From Choricystis sp. odSpoLacu1 (Eukaryota > Chlorophyta > Trebouxiophyceae), in assembly GCA_958009055.1 (NCBI GenBank), contig OY253649.1:310001-374000 (forward strand): a stretch of 64,000 nucleotides of DNA, given 5' to 3'. A program made the translations under genes and the position numbers. The notes beneath the pieces are model-generated. The model was not told the DNA's origin and made no database searches. It saw nothing but the letters and a program-made list of their open reading frames with translations. Position 1 is the first letter of the stretch, and each line of letters starts with the position of its first letter. Positions 10,024 to 18,883 of the stretch are shown piece after piece.

Positions 10024-10465
10024 TGTGGAGCGAGGCGTCTCAGCGTGTGTCTGTGTAGTGGGTGGCTTGGGGGTGGGGTGGACGTGCGAGGCGGGCGCGT
10101 GTTTTTGTCCGCATTCCCATGCGGCGCCATAGTCTCGCCCCACAGCGCGTGGAGAGAAGCTGGCCCCCGCTCCCCCGCGCGGTCCCAACCCCCGTCTGGG
10201 CGTGAGAGTTGCGAGCAGACTAGTAGTAAGGGCGGTGAAACAGGAACCCTGCAGGCCCACACTCACCGCACCAGAGGAAAATATAAAAAGGAGGGGCGCG
10301 CTGTTTCTTTGCGTTCTCGCGCTCTCTCTCTCGCGCTGCTGGTACAAAAAACGTGGGCCACAAAAGGAAAAGGCGCGCACACGAGCAACTCTATGTAGTC
10401 CGTAGCGCGACCCAGAACGCGGCAGCACGTTCTGTGTCGCGCTATTAAACCGACCCAAAACCAAC
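10024..10465. other. Upstream region of the LEA-like membrane protein
   Basis: About 440 bp without a supported gene. A TATAAAAA box-like string lies at 10282-10289 on the plus strand, with no plus-strand gene after it. A donor-like GTGAGT on the minus strand near 10266 could mark a 5'-UTR intron of the gene starting at 10023. Confidence 0.35.
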
Positions 10466-10639
10466 TCACAGCCCTTTCTTCACGTCCAGCCCGCCCGCCG
10501 CCACTATGTCCGCCATCAACAGCAGGGGGCACACGCAGAACAGCCAGGCGCATGGTGCAAACGTGTCCTTGATGGCTGGAGGCGGCGGCAGGGGCGCACT
10601 TGACGATGACGATGATGCACTCGCAGAAGCCCTCGCCAC

Positions 10640-11485
10640 CTAGCTAGCAAACGCGGCCCTGTCTGACGCTTCCGACTGGCGCTGAATCACGATCAACATC
10701 CAAAAAGAGGCGAGCAATAACCCCCACCACGCAGTCACAACTGCTTGTTTGGGGGTGATGGTGCCGGCGGCACCAGCGCCTAGCAGGGGGGCGACGCCGC
10801 CCGCGCGCGCCGCGACGCCCGCTGCGTGCGCGAGCCCCCTCACATACGGGTTGGCATCGATCGCACCCCCACGCACACTGACCAACCGATCATAGTTGAA
10901 TGATGCAGCCGCGACCAGCAGCAGCAGGATGGAGAGCGTGATGGGCGTCGCCGTGCGCGCGCGCAGCAGGTGGCCCAGCTGGAAGAACAGCATGTACGGC
11001 CACTGACTCCCAAAAAACACGCACGTCAGCACAAACACGCGGTAGGCGGAGGCGTGGGGCACAATCTCCATGGGGCCGAGCACGTGGGCGGAGCCAGCGA
11101 GGGCCATGAGCTGTGACGGGAGGGATGTTGTGTGTTGTCGTTTTTCTCCTCCTTTGTTCTCCCAACCTCACCCACCAAACCCTCCCCAACCTCTTCTCAC
11201 CTGGTCCTCCAGCCTCAACACCGTCACCATCACGTCCCGCCTGGCCAGCCACGCCCCCCTCGCCCCCACCAAGGCGGCCAGCACAGCGATGTTCTTTGCC
11301 GTCGATGCAGCCGCCCAGGCCGTCACCCAGCCCGGATAATCGGCCGCCCCCACCACCATGCGGATGATGGCGATGACGGCGGTGACGAGGCCCATGATGG
11401 CAAAGGCGGCGTCGTAGGGGGCGTGGGCGGCCGCGTGGCGCGCCGCGTACAGGCGTTCCACGGCGCCGTCTTCAAACTCCAGCAT
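10640..11485 (-). CDS. Multi-spanning membrane protein, function unknown; frame continues past the TAG
   Basis: Exons 11485-11201 and 11110-10640; 251 aa to the TAG at 10642-10640. Several hydrophobic helices are visible: AFAIMGLVTAVIAIIRMVVG, the span around NIAVLAALVGARG, FVLTCVFFGSQWPYMLFF, ITLSILLLLVAAASF and VVTAWWGLLLASFWMLIVI. The second exon stays open in the same frame beyond the TAG for 57 codons to a TGA at 10468-10466, encoding a Ser/Pro-rich linker and one more helix-like segment (CAWLFCVCPLLLMADIV). The true C-terminus may therefore lie at 10466. No family recognised. Confidence 0.65.
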
Positions 11486-11781
11486 GGATGGTTTGTGTGA
11501 GGGATTGTGCGTGTGTTTGTGATATTCAGAGGGACTGCATAGTATGGGAGGAGGCGTGGTTGTACGGGGGGGAACGCAGGGTCGGCTGGACCCGCAATGC
11601 GCGAACTCTCTCTCTCACAGCTGGCGGTTGGCGCACACCACGCCAGCAGGCAAGCACGCGTCGCCTCTGCCCTTGTGTGTGTGGCGTCGCGCGCAGGGGA
11701 GAGAGACGCAGAGAAGTCAGAGCAGTTTTTTTTTTTTTTTTTTTTGTTCTTGCACTAGACGTCCACTAAAAACCTCTCCTC
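11486..11781. other. Intergenic region with a 20-T run
   Basis: No gene seen. It contains 20 consecutive T at 11726-11745, read as poly(A) on the minus strand. It separates the tail of the CDK8-like gene from the start of the membrane protein gene. Confidence 0.5.
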
Positions 11782-13236
11782 TCACCCCCCTCGCCTCCCG
11801 TCGAAGTCGGCCTTTCGCTTGCGCACCGCGGGCAGCGGCGCCACCGCCACCGAGGGCAGCGGCCCTCCTCTCCGCCCGGACGCCGCCTGTGCCACCTCTG
11901 CTACTGCTGCGTCCACCGGTGCGCGCGGGCGGCGGGGGTAGCGTGCAGCGACGCCGTCCCCCGCCAGCGCATCCTCCCCTGGCATAGGGTCTTCTTTGAA
12001 GAAGGGGTGTTGTAGGGCATCGGCTGCGGCTAATCGCGCTGCGGGCGAGTAGGCCAACAAACGAGCAATCAAATCGATGCCCGCTGGCGACAGGGGCGAC
12101 GCCAGGCCGCCGCCGCCCGCCACACAGCCGCGCTGGGTCAACACAGTCGCCAGACGGGATTCACGAGGCGAGGCGGATGCTAACGCACGCACATCTCCCG
12201 CGTCAGCGGCCCACACGGGCAGGGAGGGAAGTTCGGGAAACGCGGCAGCAGGCGCATCCGGCGCTCCCAGCACCTCAAAAATGACGCGCAGTTGGTCGGT
12301 CTGGACGGGGGGACCAGCAGGCTGCTGCGGCTGTCCACCAGGCGGTGGAGTCGGTGCAACTGCAGTCTCTGCCTCCCGTCCTCGAAACAGCGGCGTCAGC
12401 AGCGCGAGTTCAGCCAGCACGCACCCCGCCGCCCACGCGTCGACTGGGGGGCCGTGGTGACGTGCACCCAGCAGGAGCTCAGGAGCCCTGTACCACACTG
12501 TCACCACCACCCCGTTGTCGGCCAGGGGGCGCAACGGGTCGCGCATGACCCTTGCAAGCCCAAAATCCGCAATCTTCACACGCCCTCGCTCACCACCATC
12601 CCCCATGACCAGCACGTTGGCGGGTTTGAGGTCGCGGTGCACGATCCAGGCGGCATGCAGGGCGGCCAGGCCGGACAGGAGGTGGGAGGCGACAGTTTTA
12701 AAGGTATGGAGGGCGAGGTGGGCGTGCGGCGGGGCGGGGCGCGGGGTGGTGGTAGTGCCTGGACCAGGCGCCGCCCCTCTTCCTGCTGCGCCAGCGGCGG
12801 CACAGCCTCTCAACGCGGCCCTGTGGTAGCGCACGAGTTCGTAGAGATCGTGCTCTGCATAGTCAAACGCCAGCGCAACGCCTTCCTCGCGCGCACTCGC
12901 GCGCACAGAGTCCAGCCGCACCACGTGAGGATGCACAAAGCCAGCAAGCAGTCCAGCTTCTCTCACTGCGGTCGGAGACACCCCCTCCCCCGCGCGCCCG
13001 GGTTTGAAGGCTTTCACAGCCAGCAGGCGCGGGCGCGCGTCGCGCGTGCGGGCCAGGTAGACGACTCCATACGTGCCCTCCCCCACGCGGGCCAGGACGT
13101 CGTAGGAGGAGGAGACGTAGGCGGGGACGGCGGTGGTGGAGGGCTGTGGGGTGGGTGCGTGTGGGTTGGGAAAGGAGCGGGACTGGGCAGCAAGCCTTTG
13201 CGTTCTATCCCCCCAGCACCAGCGCACCGCTGCCAT
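11782..13236 (-). CDS. CDK8/CDKE-type cyclin-dependent kinase (Mediator kinase module)
   Basis: 484 aa. Kinase domain: GEGTYGVVYLAR (Gly loop), LLAVKAF (catalytic Lys), IVHRDLKPANVLVMGDGGE, KIADFGLARVM, and VVTVWYRAPELLLGARHHG. The text KPANVLVMG..ERGRVKIAD and PLRPLAD before VVT are specific to CDK8/CDKE, which with cyclin C, MED12 and MED13 phosphorylates RNA polymerase II and transcription factors. A Gly/Ala/Pro insert sits after DLYELVRYHR. CDK8 usually has DMG; here it is DFG. The C-terminal tail is Ala/Pro-rich and basic. Start 13236 (MAAVRWCWGD) is the first in-frame ATG; a CACAG before the PSTTAVPA segment could instead be an acceptor from a missed 5' exon. Confidence 0.85.
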   Translation of the reverse strand: MAAVRWCWGDRTQRLAAQSRSFPNPHAPTPQPSTTAVPAYVSSSYDVLARVGEGTYGVVYLARTRDARPRLLAVKAFKPGRAGEGVSPTAVREAGLLAGFVHPHVVRLDSVRASAREEGVALAFDYAEHDLYELVRYHRAALRGCAAAGAAGRGAAPGPGTTTTPRPAPPHAHLALHTFKTVASHLLSGLAALHAAWIVHRDLKPANVLVMGDGGERGRVKIADFGLARVMRDPLRPLADNGVVVTVWYRAPELLLGARHHGPPVDAWAAGCVLAELALLTPLFRGREAETAVAPTPPPGGQPQQPAGPPVQTDQLRVIFEVLGAPDAPAAAFPELPSLPVWAADAGDVRALASASPRESRLATVLTQRGCVAGGGGLASPLSPAGIDLIARLLAYSPAARLAAADALQHPFFKEDPMPGEDALAGDGVAARYPRRPRAPVDAAVAEVAQAASGRRGGPLPSVAVAPLPAVRKRKADFDGRRGG

Positions 13237-13408
13237 TGCGTGTGTGGGAGGAGGCGGTGGGCGTCCGGCGCGTGCGCGTGCCGCACTCGCGCCCCCGCCG
13301 GTCGCCGCACGAAAAAATAAACACCGATAGGCAGTGTCGAAAAACACTCGCTCGCTTTGCACACCGTCGCGCCACCTTTTTGACGCCCCTCCCCTCTCGA
13401 CACTCACC
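13237..13408. promoter_or_regulatory. Short divergent promoter, CDK8-like / hexose transporter
   Basis: Only 172 bp separate two start codons facing away from each other. Both genes look intact at the 5' end, so promoter elements must be shared or nested here. No specific box is identified. Confidence 0.45.
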
Positions 13409-13607
13409 ATGTCGCTTCCTCCCCCCCTCTCCCCCCTCTCCACCACCCCCGTCACCTCGGGCGTGACCACCGCTGTCGGCTCCCTCCAGCAGCGCTTCAC
13501 CGTGTACACGGCGGCCGCGTGCGGCGTGGCGGCAATCGGGGGCACGCTGTCTGGGTATGATATCGGCATCACGGGCGGCGTCACAGCCGACAGGTACTTT
13601 CTGCAAA

Positions 13608-13641
<34 letters not shown>

Positions 13642-15504
13642 AGGGGGGGAGCGTGTGGGTGACGAGGGGGCATTGCAAGAAACCAGCGTCGGCTGCGCGC
13701 GAAACGACGCTGACTCGCCACGCCACCCACCACAGTTCTTCCCCGAGGTCCACTGCCGCGCGTTCGACTGCACGTCGACCGCGATCCCGCTGCCGCCCCG
13801 CCCCGACACCGACCCGTACTGCAAGGTGAGAGAGTGTGCGTGGTGAGAGAGGGAGGGTTTTTTGAAACACAAAAACCTCACCTCTTCCCTCCCTCCCACT
13901 ACCCCCCAACACACCAACAACAGTACGCCAACCAGCTCCTCCAACTCTTCACCTCCTCCCTCTACATCGCGGGCATGGTCGCCTCCCTTGTCGCCTCCCC
14001 CCTCACCCGCAGCTACGGCCGCCGCGCCGTCATCCTGGCTGCCTCCATCCTGTTCCTCATCGGGTGCGCCCTGTCGGCGGGCGCGGTGCACGTGTCCATG
14101 GTGGTCATTGGGCGCATCGTGCTGGGGGTGGGGGTCGGGTTTGGCAACACCACGATCCCGATGTACCTGTCTGAAATGGCGCCGCGCCACCTGCGGGTGA
14201 GTTGGTGTTTGTGGTGGGAGCGTGTGTGGCCCGCCACGCGTGGTCTGTGGCCGCTGTGCGTGCCCATGCAGACAAACAATGCATCGACGCTTCCCCCCCC
14301 CCCCCCCCCCCTTTTCTCCCCCCACCCCACCCCAACACTCCCAACAGGGCGCCATCAACATCCTCTTCCAACTCGCCACCACGCTCGGCATCCTGGGCGC
14401 CCAACTCATCAACTACGGCGTCCTGCGCCCCTCCCTGCCCAACGGGTGGCGCATCTCCCTGAGCCTGGTCGGCGTCCCGGCCCTCGCCCTCCTCCTCGGC
14501 GCCCTCTTCCTGCCCGACACCCCCGCCTCCCTGCATCTGCGCGGCTACCCCAAGGATGCGCTGGCCGTGCTGTCCCGGTCGCGCGGCAGCCACGGTGTCG
14601 ACGTGGAGCAGGAGATGGCGGAGATCACATCGGCGGCCAAGCGCACAGTCGAGGCAGAGGCGAGGGGGCGGGGCATGCTGCTCAGCGGGCGTACCGGCCG
14701 GAGCTGACGATGGCGGTGATGATACCGTTCTTTCAGCAGGTGAGTTGGAGAGGGTTGGGTGGGGGATGTCGAAGTTTGCCTCCCTTTTTTGTTCACCCAC
14801 CTCGTCTTCATCTCCGACCCCCCCACGCCCCACCCACCCCACCACCACCCCTCCAGGTCACCGGCATCAACTCCATCATGTTTTATTTCCCCGTCATCCT
14901 ATCCTCCATCGGGTTTGGCGCGTCGGCCGCCCTGCTCAACACGGTCATCATCGGCGCCATCAACCTGCTGGCCACCGGCGTCTCCATCTGGCTAGTGGAC
15001 CGCGCGGGGCGGCGCCCCCTGCTGCTGGAGGCGGGCGTGCAGATGGCGGTTGCTCAAGCCTCGATGGCGGGGCTGATGGCCCACTACTTTGCCCCTGGCG
15101 CCTCCCCTGACGTCCCCAAGGGCGCCGGTATCGGCATCATCGTGGTGGTTTGTTTCTTTGTCTCGGCCTTTGCCTGGTCGTGGGGCCCCCTGGGGTGGTT
15201 GGTGCCGACCGAGGTCCAGCCCCTGGAAACGCGGTCCACGGGCGTCGCCGTCTCCACCTGCATCAACCTCACCTTCTCCTTTGTCATGGGGCAAGCCTTC
15301 CTGTCCATGCTGTGCGTCCTCAAGTGGGGCACGTTCCTGCTGTTTGGCGTGTTTGCCGTCATCATGACCGTGTTTGTGGCGCTGCTGCTGCCGGAAACGA
15401 AAGGCGTCCCCCTGGAGGAGGTGGGCGACCTGTGGCGGGTGCACTGGTTCTGGAAGCGGGTGGTGGGGGAGGGGCCCAAGCACGCGGTGACAGGGACGGC
15501 GTGA
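13409..15504 (+). CDS. STP/HUP-type hexose-proton symporter, one-base frame break
   Basis: Exons 13409-13609, 13736-13825, 13924-14196, 14348-14739, 14857-15504. Plant and green-algal STP signatures are clear: GGTLSGYDIGITGGVTA in helix 1, FFPEVHCRAF with Cys residues in the lid loop, GRRAVILAASILFLIG, GVGVGFGNTTIPMYLSEMAP, MAVMIPFFQQ then VTGINSIMFYFPVIL, DRAGRRPLLLE, WSWGPLGWLVPTEVQPLETR and LPETKGVPLEEV. Twelve transmembrane helices, plasma-membrane uptake of hexoses with protons. Exon 4 has length 2 mod 3: inserting one base near 14681-14684 (CTCAG to CTCCAG) restores MLLQRAYRPELTMAV, matching the family. Intron 1 starts inside a GT microsatellite. Confidence 0.9.
13610..13640. repeat. 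(GT)n microsatellite at the first splice donor of the hexose transporter
   Basis: About 15 GT units beginning exactly at the 5' splice site of intron 1. Any of several GT positions could serve as donor, and length will be polymorphic. Confidence 0.85.
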
Positions 15505-15713
15505 GGAGTGGCAACGGGTGGGCCTCCTTAAAGATGATCATGTATCCACCTCCTTTCTTTCTCTTTTTTTCTTGGACTCTAGACCTCGTGTTTTTTCTTC
15601 CCTTTCATCGTTCTTCCTTTCTTTTCGCGTGTGAAAACGCGCCCAGCTTTCGTTACTAAGTCAAAAGTGATGCAATTCCACACTCCCCCCCTCCTCACTC
15701 TCACATCACGACA

Positions 15714-16166
15714 TCACCCGTCCCCCACCAGCAACACCACCGCCTCCTCCCCCTCCACCCACGCTGAATGGAGCCATCCAGCCGGAATGTCGACCCAGTC
15801 GCGCGCGCGCAGCACGGCGGCGGCGGTGGTGGCTGACGCCGGCGTCACTTCACCCTCCGCGATCACAAATATGCCTGACGCCACCGCCAACCGTTTGCGG
15901 GGGCGGGTGTGGGCGTGGCCGGACAGCAGGTGGCCGGGCGGCAGGGTGACGGTGGAGACGGAGAAGCCTTGGGCTTGCAGGAAGGCGGCGACGTCGGCGT
16001 CCGGGTGGCGCGTCACAGTCAGCGGTGACGGGTCGGCTGCGGCGGCGACGGTGCGGCGTGCGGGGCGAATGCGTGGCACATGCAGGCTGTGGGTGGACCC
16101 CAACAATGACAGACACGCGTGTCGATGCATAATGGATGCCAGCGCGGGAGCAATGCGGGTGAGCAT
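15714..16166 (-). CDS. Small cupin-domain protein, probably organellar
   Basis: 150 aa, no intron. An Arg-rich presequence (to about residue 45) is followed by a single small cupin barrel: SVSTVTLPPGHLLSGHAHTR carries the conserved His pair spacing, then FVIAEGEVTP and ARDWVDIPAGWLHSAWV with the second metal-site His. Small cupins include metal-dependent dioxygenases and sugar-binding proteins; substrate cannot be deduced. It converges on the hexose transporter with about 210 bp between the stops. Confidence 0.7.
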   Translation of the reverse strand: MLTRIAPALASIMHRHACLSLLGSTHSLHVPRIRPARRTVAAAADPSPLTVTRHPDADVAAFLQAQGFSVSTVTLPPGHLLSGHAHTRPRKRLAVASGIFVIAEGEVTPASATTAAAVLRARDWVDIPAGWLHSAWVEGEEAVVLLVGDG

Positions 16167-16249
16167 TCGAGAGCGAGGTGTGTTTTTTGGGGTCGTGATA
16201 AAAATCGTGTTTTACAAAGGCCAACTAACCCCCTCAAACCCACTCTCCC

Positions 16250-17209
16250 TCACACCTCTGGCCCGCGCGGAGGCGGAGCCGCAGACCCACCATGCGTGGC
16301 GGGCAGCGGAGGCGGTGGGCCGACGGTGGCCGCTGCAACGGCGCCTTCGGCCGGCACCCCCACCCCGTCCAGGACTAGGTTGAGGCCAGTGATGGCGTTG
16401 GCCCGTGCAACGTTCAATGTCCTGCGAGTAGGGCCCGTGACGCCACCGGCCAGATCAGGCACCCTCTCGGTCGACGCCACGACCGAAGGGATAGGCCCGC
16501 GGCCGTACTCCCGAGCCACCCCCACGCCAGGGTGATAGAACAGGCAGCACGTGTCCCCACGGTGACGCTTAATGCACGTTTGGTGGACAGCAGCCATCGC
16601 CTCCTCAAACTGGGGGATGGTCACAGCCTGCGCCCGCTCAACTGCCGCGGCGTCTGCGCCGACCTCGCGCGCCAACCCGGGGGAGCAGACAGCGACAGCG
16701 TACTCAGCTTCGGTCAGGTTCACACGCCGGAGAAAGTTGATCTTGCAAAAGAGGGTAGAGCGGTTGAAGTCGGCGGTTTCAAAGAAGAGGTTGTTGGGGT
16801 TGAAGTCGCGCGTGCTCCCAGGATAGGGCATCAGCCGGTGGCACGCATGGTGAGTCGGGTTTTCGATGACGGCGCCACGGCCCAAGTGAGAAGGTTTGAA
16901 GGCAGCAGCCGCCAACCGGTGGAGTGTGCGACCAACCCCAAGTTTCACGGACACCCTGGTGTGGCCACGCGTGTCGGCGGCAAAAGGCGAGAACAGCGGG
17001 ATCCCGGCCGGCAGGCGACCCGTGTCGTACAGTTCGCGCCACAGGTCACCCGTCAAGTGAGTGTTGGCGTTGGCGAAGGCGGCGTAGGTGGTGTGACCGG
17101 CTCCAGAGGTGTTGAAGAGCTTGTCTCGAATGTGGTTCTGAAACCAGGCGTTGTACTCCGCCTGGTCCGTCGGCAGGCCGACGAACGAGCCCGCATCGTT
17201 GTTGGACAT
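16250..17209 (-). CDS. Putative His-Me finger (I-PpoI-like) endonuclease
   Basis: 319 aa, no intron. The middle region reads LGVGRTLHRLAAAAF, then NPTHHACHRLMPYPG and NPNNLFFETADFNRS. This matches the layout of the zinc-loop/His-Me finger homing endonuclease group (H-x-C-H, then N-P-x-x-L..E....N), with a candidate general-base His and metal Asn. A second Cys/His cluster, CIKRHRGDTCCLFYHP, could be the C-terminal zinc site. The rest is unfamiliar and the C-terminus is Pro/Ala-rich. The gene is not inside a recognisable intron or rDNA. Start 17209 (MSNNDAGSF) is preferred over an in-frame upstream ATG at 17302. A partial second copy of its C-terminal segment lies at 18013-17883. Assignment rests on motif spacing only. 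Confidence 0.5.
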   Translation of the reverse strand: MSNNDAGSFVGLPTDQAEYNAWFQNHIRDKLFNTSGAGHTTYAAFANANTHLTGDLWRELYDTGRLPAGIPLFSPFAADTRGHTRVSVKLGVGRTLHRLAAAAFKPSHLGRGAVIENPTHHACHRLMPYPGSTRDFNPNNLFFETADFNRSTLFCKINFLRRVNLTEAEYAVAVCSPGLAREVGADAAAVERAQAVTIPQFEEAMAAVHQTCIKRHRGDTCCLFYHPGVGVAREYGRGPIPSVVASTERVPDLAGGVTGPTRRTLNVARANAITGLNLVLDGVGVPAEGAVAAATVGPPPPLPATHGGSAAPPPRGPEV

Positions 17210-17882
17210 GGTTGTTGGTCGGGGGCGAGTCGTGGACGTGGGGAGGAGGCTGGGTGGGTTGAGGGAGAGGAATGGGTGAGAGGAGAAGAGCGAGAGCCGC
17301 ACGAATGCCCGAGCCGCACGAATGCCGCGTCGACCAAAAAACGCCCCCTCGACACAACCACGCTAGCACTCGCCTCCGCCCCCGACCGTCCTGCCACTCA
17401 CCTAGACGGGTTGTTGACATCAGCCTCTCGGGAGGGACGGCACGGCGGCCGGAGCGGGTGGGCGCGCGGCGTGTGCGGGCGGGCGGGGGCGCCAGAGGGG
17501 TGTCTCTCTCACTCGCGCGCGGAGAGAGGCGGAGACGGGGGGTGCGGGGCGGCACGTCTAGACGTGCTGCAGGCGAGCAGGGGGTGTGGGGCGGAGGGAG
17601 AGGGGCGGGGGAGGGGCGGGAGACACTATCCGACCGCGGCGGAACAGAGCGCATTTTTATCTTTTGTTTTTCCGCGCACGGCTAGGGCGGGTTGGTCTAT
17701 CTCACAGAAAATAAAATGTCTCCACTCACGGTGGCCGGCGCGCGCCCTCAATTCCTCGCTTGTGTGTGGCGGTGGTGGCGAGGGATCGAAAAATCCCAAA
17801 CCGCAAAACAGACGCGGCCGCGTTTGTACACGAAAAAAACGCGACCACCACCCCTCCCCACCCACCCCTCCACCCCCGTAGT
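17210..17882. other. Region upstream of the putative endonuclease, no gene assigned
   Basis: On the minus strand a short open segment near 17426-17405 (MSTTRL, followed by GTGAGT) could be a 5' exon or UTR exon of the endonuclease gene, but its phase does not join the proposed start. Otherwise G/C-rich low complexity with no supported gene. Confidence 0.35.
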
Positions 17883-18013
17883 CTACATGTTGAGTAGAGT
17901 GATGGCGTTGATACGTGTGGTGTTCAGCCGCTTGGGGTCGGCGGGCGTGGCGGCATCACCAGCCAGATCAGGATTTGCCATCATCCAGTTGGTCCAGATA
18001 TTAGAGGAAGGCC
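17883..18013 (-). pseudogene. Decayed C-terminal copy of the neighbouring endonuclease-like gene
   Basis: The minus strand encodes NPDLAGDAATPADPKRLNTT then RINAITLLNM and a stop. This aligns with VPDLAGGVTGPTRRTLNVAR then ANAITGLNL in the gene at 16250-17209 (shared PDLAG, RTLN/RLN, NAIT-LN). The frame is closed by a TAA about 30 bp upstream; an AAG acceptor at 18014 could begin an exon, but no matching upstream domains (His-Me motif) are found nearby. It is best read as a truncated relic or the last exon of a diverged paralog. Confidence 0.5.
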
Positions 18014-18452
18014 CTTGCAGAAGCGGGCAAAATTGTTATTCGGGTGTGTTGGCGTGGCGCGCGGCCGAGTCAGCGCGCGGGGAGGGAGAGAGGGGGGGTC
18101 GCTCTTCCCGGCGGCGCCCGGTGGTCTGTCGACCACTGGGCGTTTCTCGGGGTCGATCATTGGGTATGTAAATGGCCAGGGGAACGGTGCCTCCGGCCTG
18201 GACAAGCTCCTTGGCGGTGGTGGCAACCGCGCGCGCGGCGCGGTTGCGGCGGGTGCCTCTGGCGGCCGCTCCTCCTCCACGTCCGCGATCGCCACCTCCT
18301 CCTCCTCCAACAACCACCGCATCGGGGATGGCTCCATAGGCGGCATCTCGGCGGCGGCGGGGGCGGCGGGCGATTCGTCCGCGTCGACGGTGGGGGGTGT
18401 TTTACTATGGAGAGAGAGAGAGAGCTGTCAACAGAGACAAATATGTTTTTAG
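18014..18452. other. Unresolved region between the relic and the polymerase fragment
   Basis: A minus-strand segment from 18346 (MPPMEPSPMRWLLEEEEVAI, acidic then Pro-rich) is open for about 70 codons, and another frame there reads KELVQAGGTVPLAIYIPNDR; neither is recognisable. A short GA run lies near 18410-18424. The segment may belong to the decayed gene at 17883-18013. Confidence 0.3.
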
Positions 18453-18683
18453 CACGCGCGCCCCCTGCGCGTCGACCGCGGCGCGCGCGTCCTTTGTGTT
18501 GCCAGCCCCCGGTTTGACGCATACGGCCTCAAAAATGGACGCAGACCGTCCTATGCCGGGCATAGGACGGTGCATTGGCCAACGAGGCCGCCGCTGCCGC
18601 TCACTTGCGAGTCCGACATCTACAAGTGGCTGGGACTGGCCTACGTGCCGCCCCAGCAGCGCAAGTTTGAGGGCCACGCGTGA
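18453..18683 (+). pseudogene. Orphan C-terminal fragment of a family X DNA polymerase
   Basis: An open stretch ends in CESDIYKWLGLAYVPPQQRK and a TGA. Pol lambda/TdT/Pol beta proteins end in the same way: the pattern E.DI(F/Y).LLGL.Y..P..R closes the thumb domain. Upstream residues FDAYGLKNGRRPS fit the Y-G-L strand before it. A TTTTTAG acceptor precedes the stretch. No palm domain with the GD.D catalytic motif, fingers or 8-kDa domain is found on this strand within the preceding kilobase, so this is probably a truncated remnant, though a distant upstream exon is possible. A perfect inverted repeat (18545-18571) lies inside it. Confidence 0.45.
18545..18571. repeat. Near-perfect palindrome, 13-bp arms, 1-bp centre
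   Basis: ACCGTCCTATGCC and its exact reverse complement GGCATAGGACGGT are separated by a single G. It lies within the polymerase fragment and contributes the residues RPSYAGHRTV, which are not conserved in the family. It could be a fold-back insertion scar or a protein-binding palindrome. Confidence 0.85.
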
Positions 18684-18883
18684 GAGGCGTGGGTGAGGGT
18701 GTGCGACGTTGGGTGGGTGTTTTTTCATTTTCCTTCTGCAAAAGAAAACATACGCGGCAACAACAGAAAAAAAAAAAAATGCGGCCCCCAACACCCGCCC
18801 CTTCAAACCTCGCTTTTCGTGCGCCTCCCCTCAAAGCCACACACAACCGTCCCGCACCCCCCCTCTGTCTGCGTGTGTCGCGG

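Noticed and set aside
10501..10638. 45-codon plus-strand ORF starting ATGTCCGCC
   Set aside because: No domain, and the opposite strand reads as the continuation of the membrane protein past its TAG.
12292..13320. Long plus-strand open frame antisense to the CDK8-like gene
   Set aside because: It mirrors the kinase codons in high-GC sequence and has no domain; the minus-strand kinase explains the region.
13610..13640. GT repeat considered as a CRISPR or regulatory array
   Set aside because: It is a simple dinucleotide microsatellite within an intron; CRISPR arrays are not expected in this eukaryotic sequence and none was seen.
17883..18013. Separate functional small gene
   Set aside because: Only a C-terminal similarity segment is present, with an in-frame stop just upstream and no start codon or endonuclease motif.
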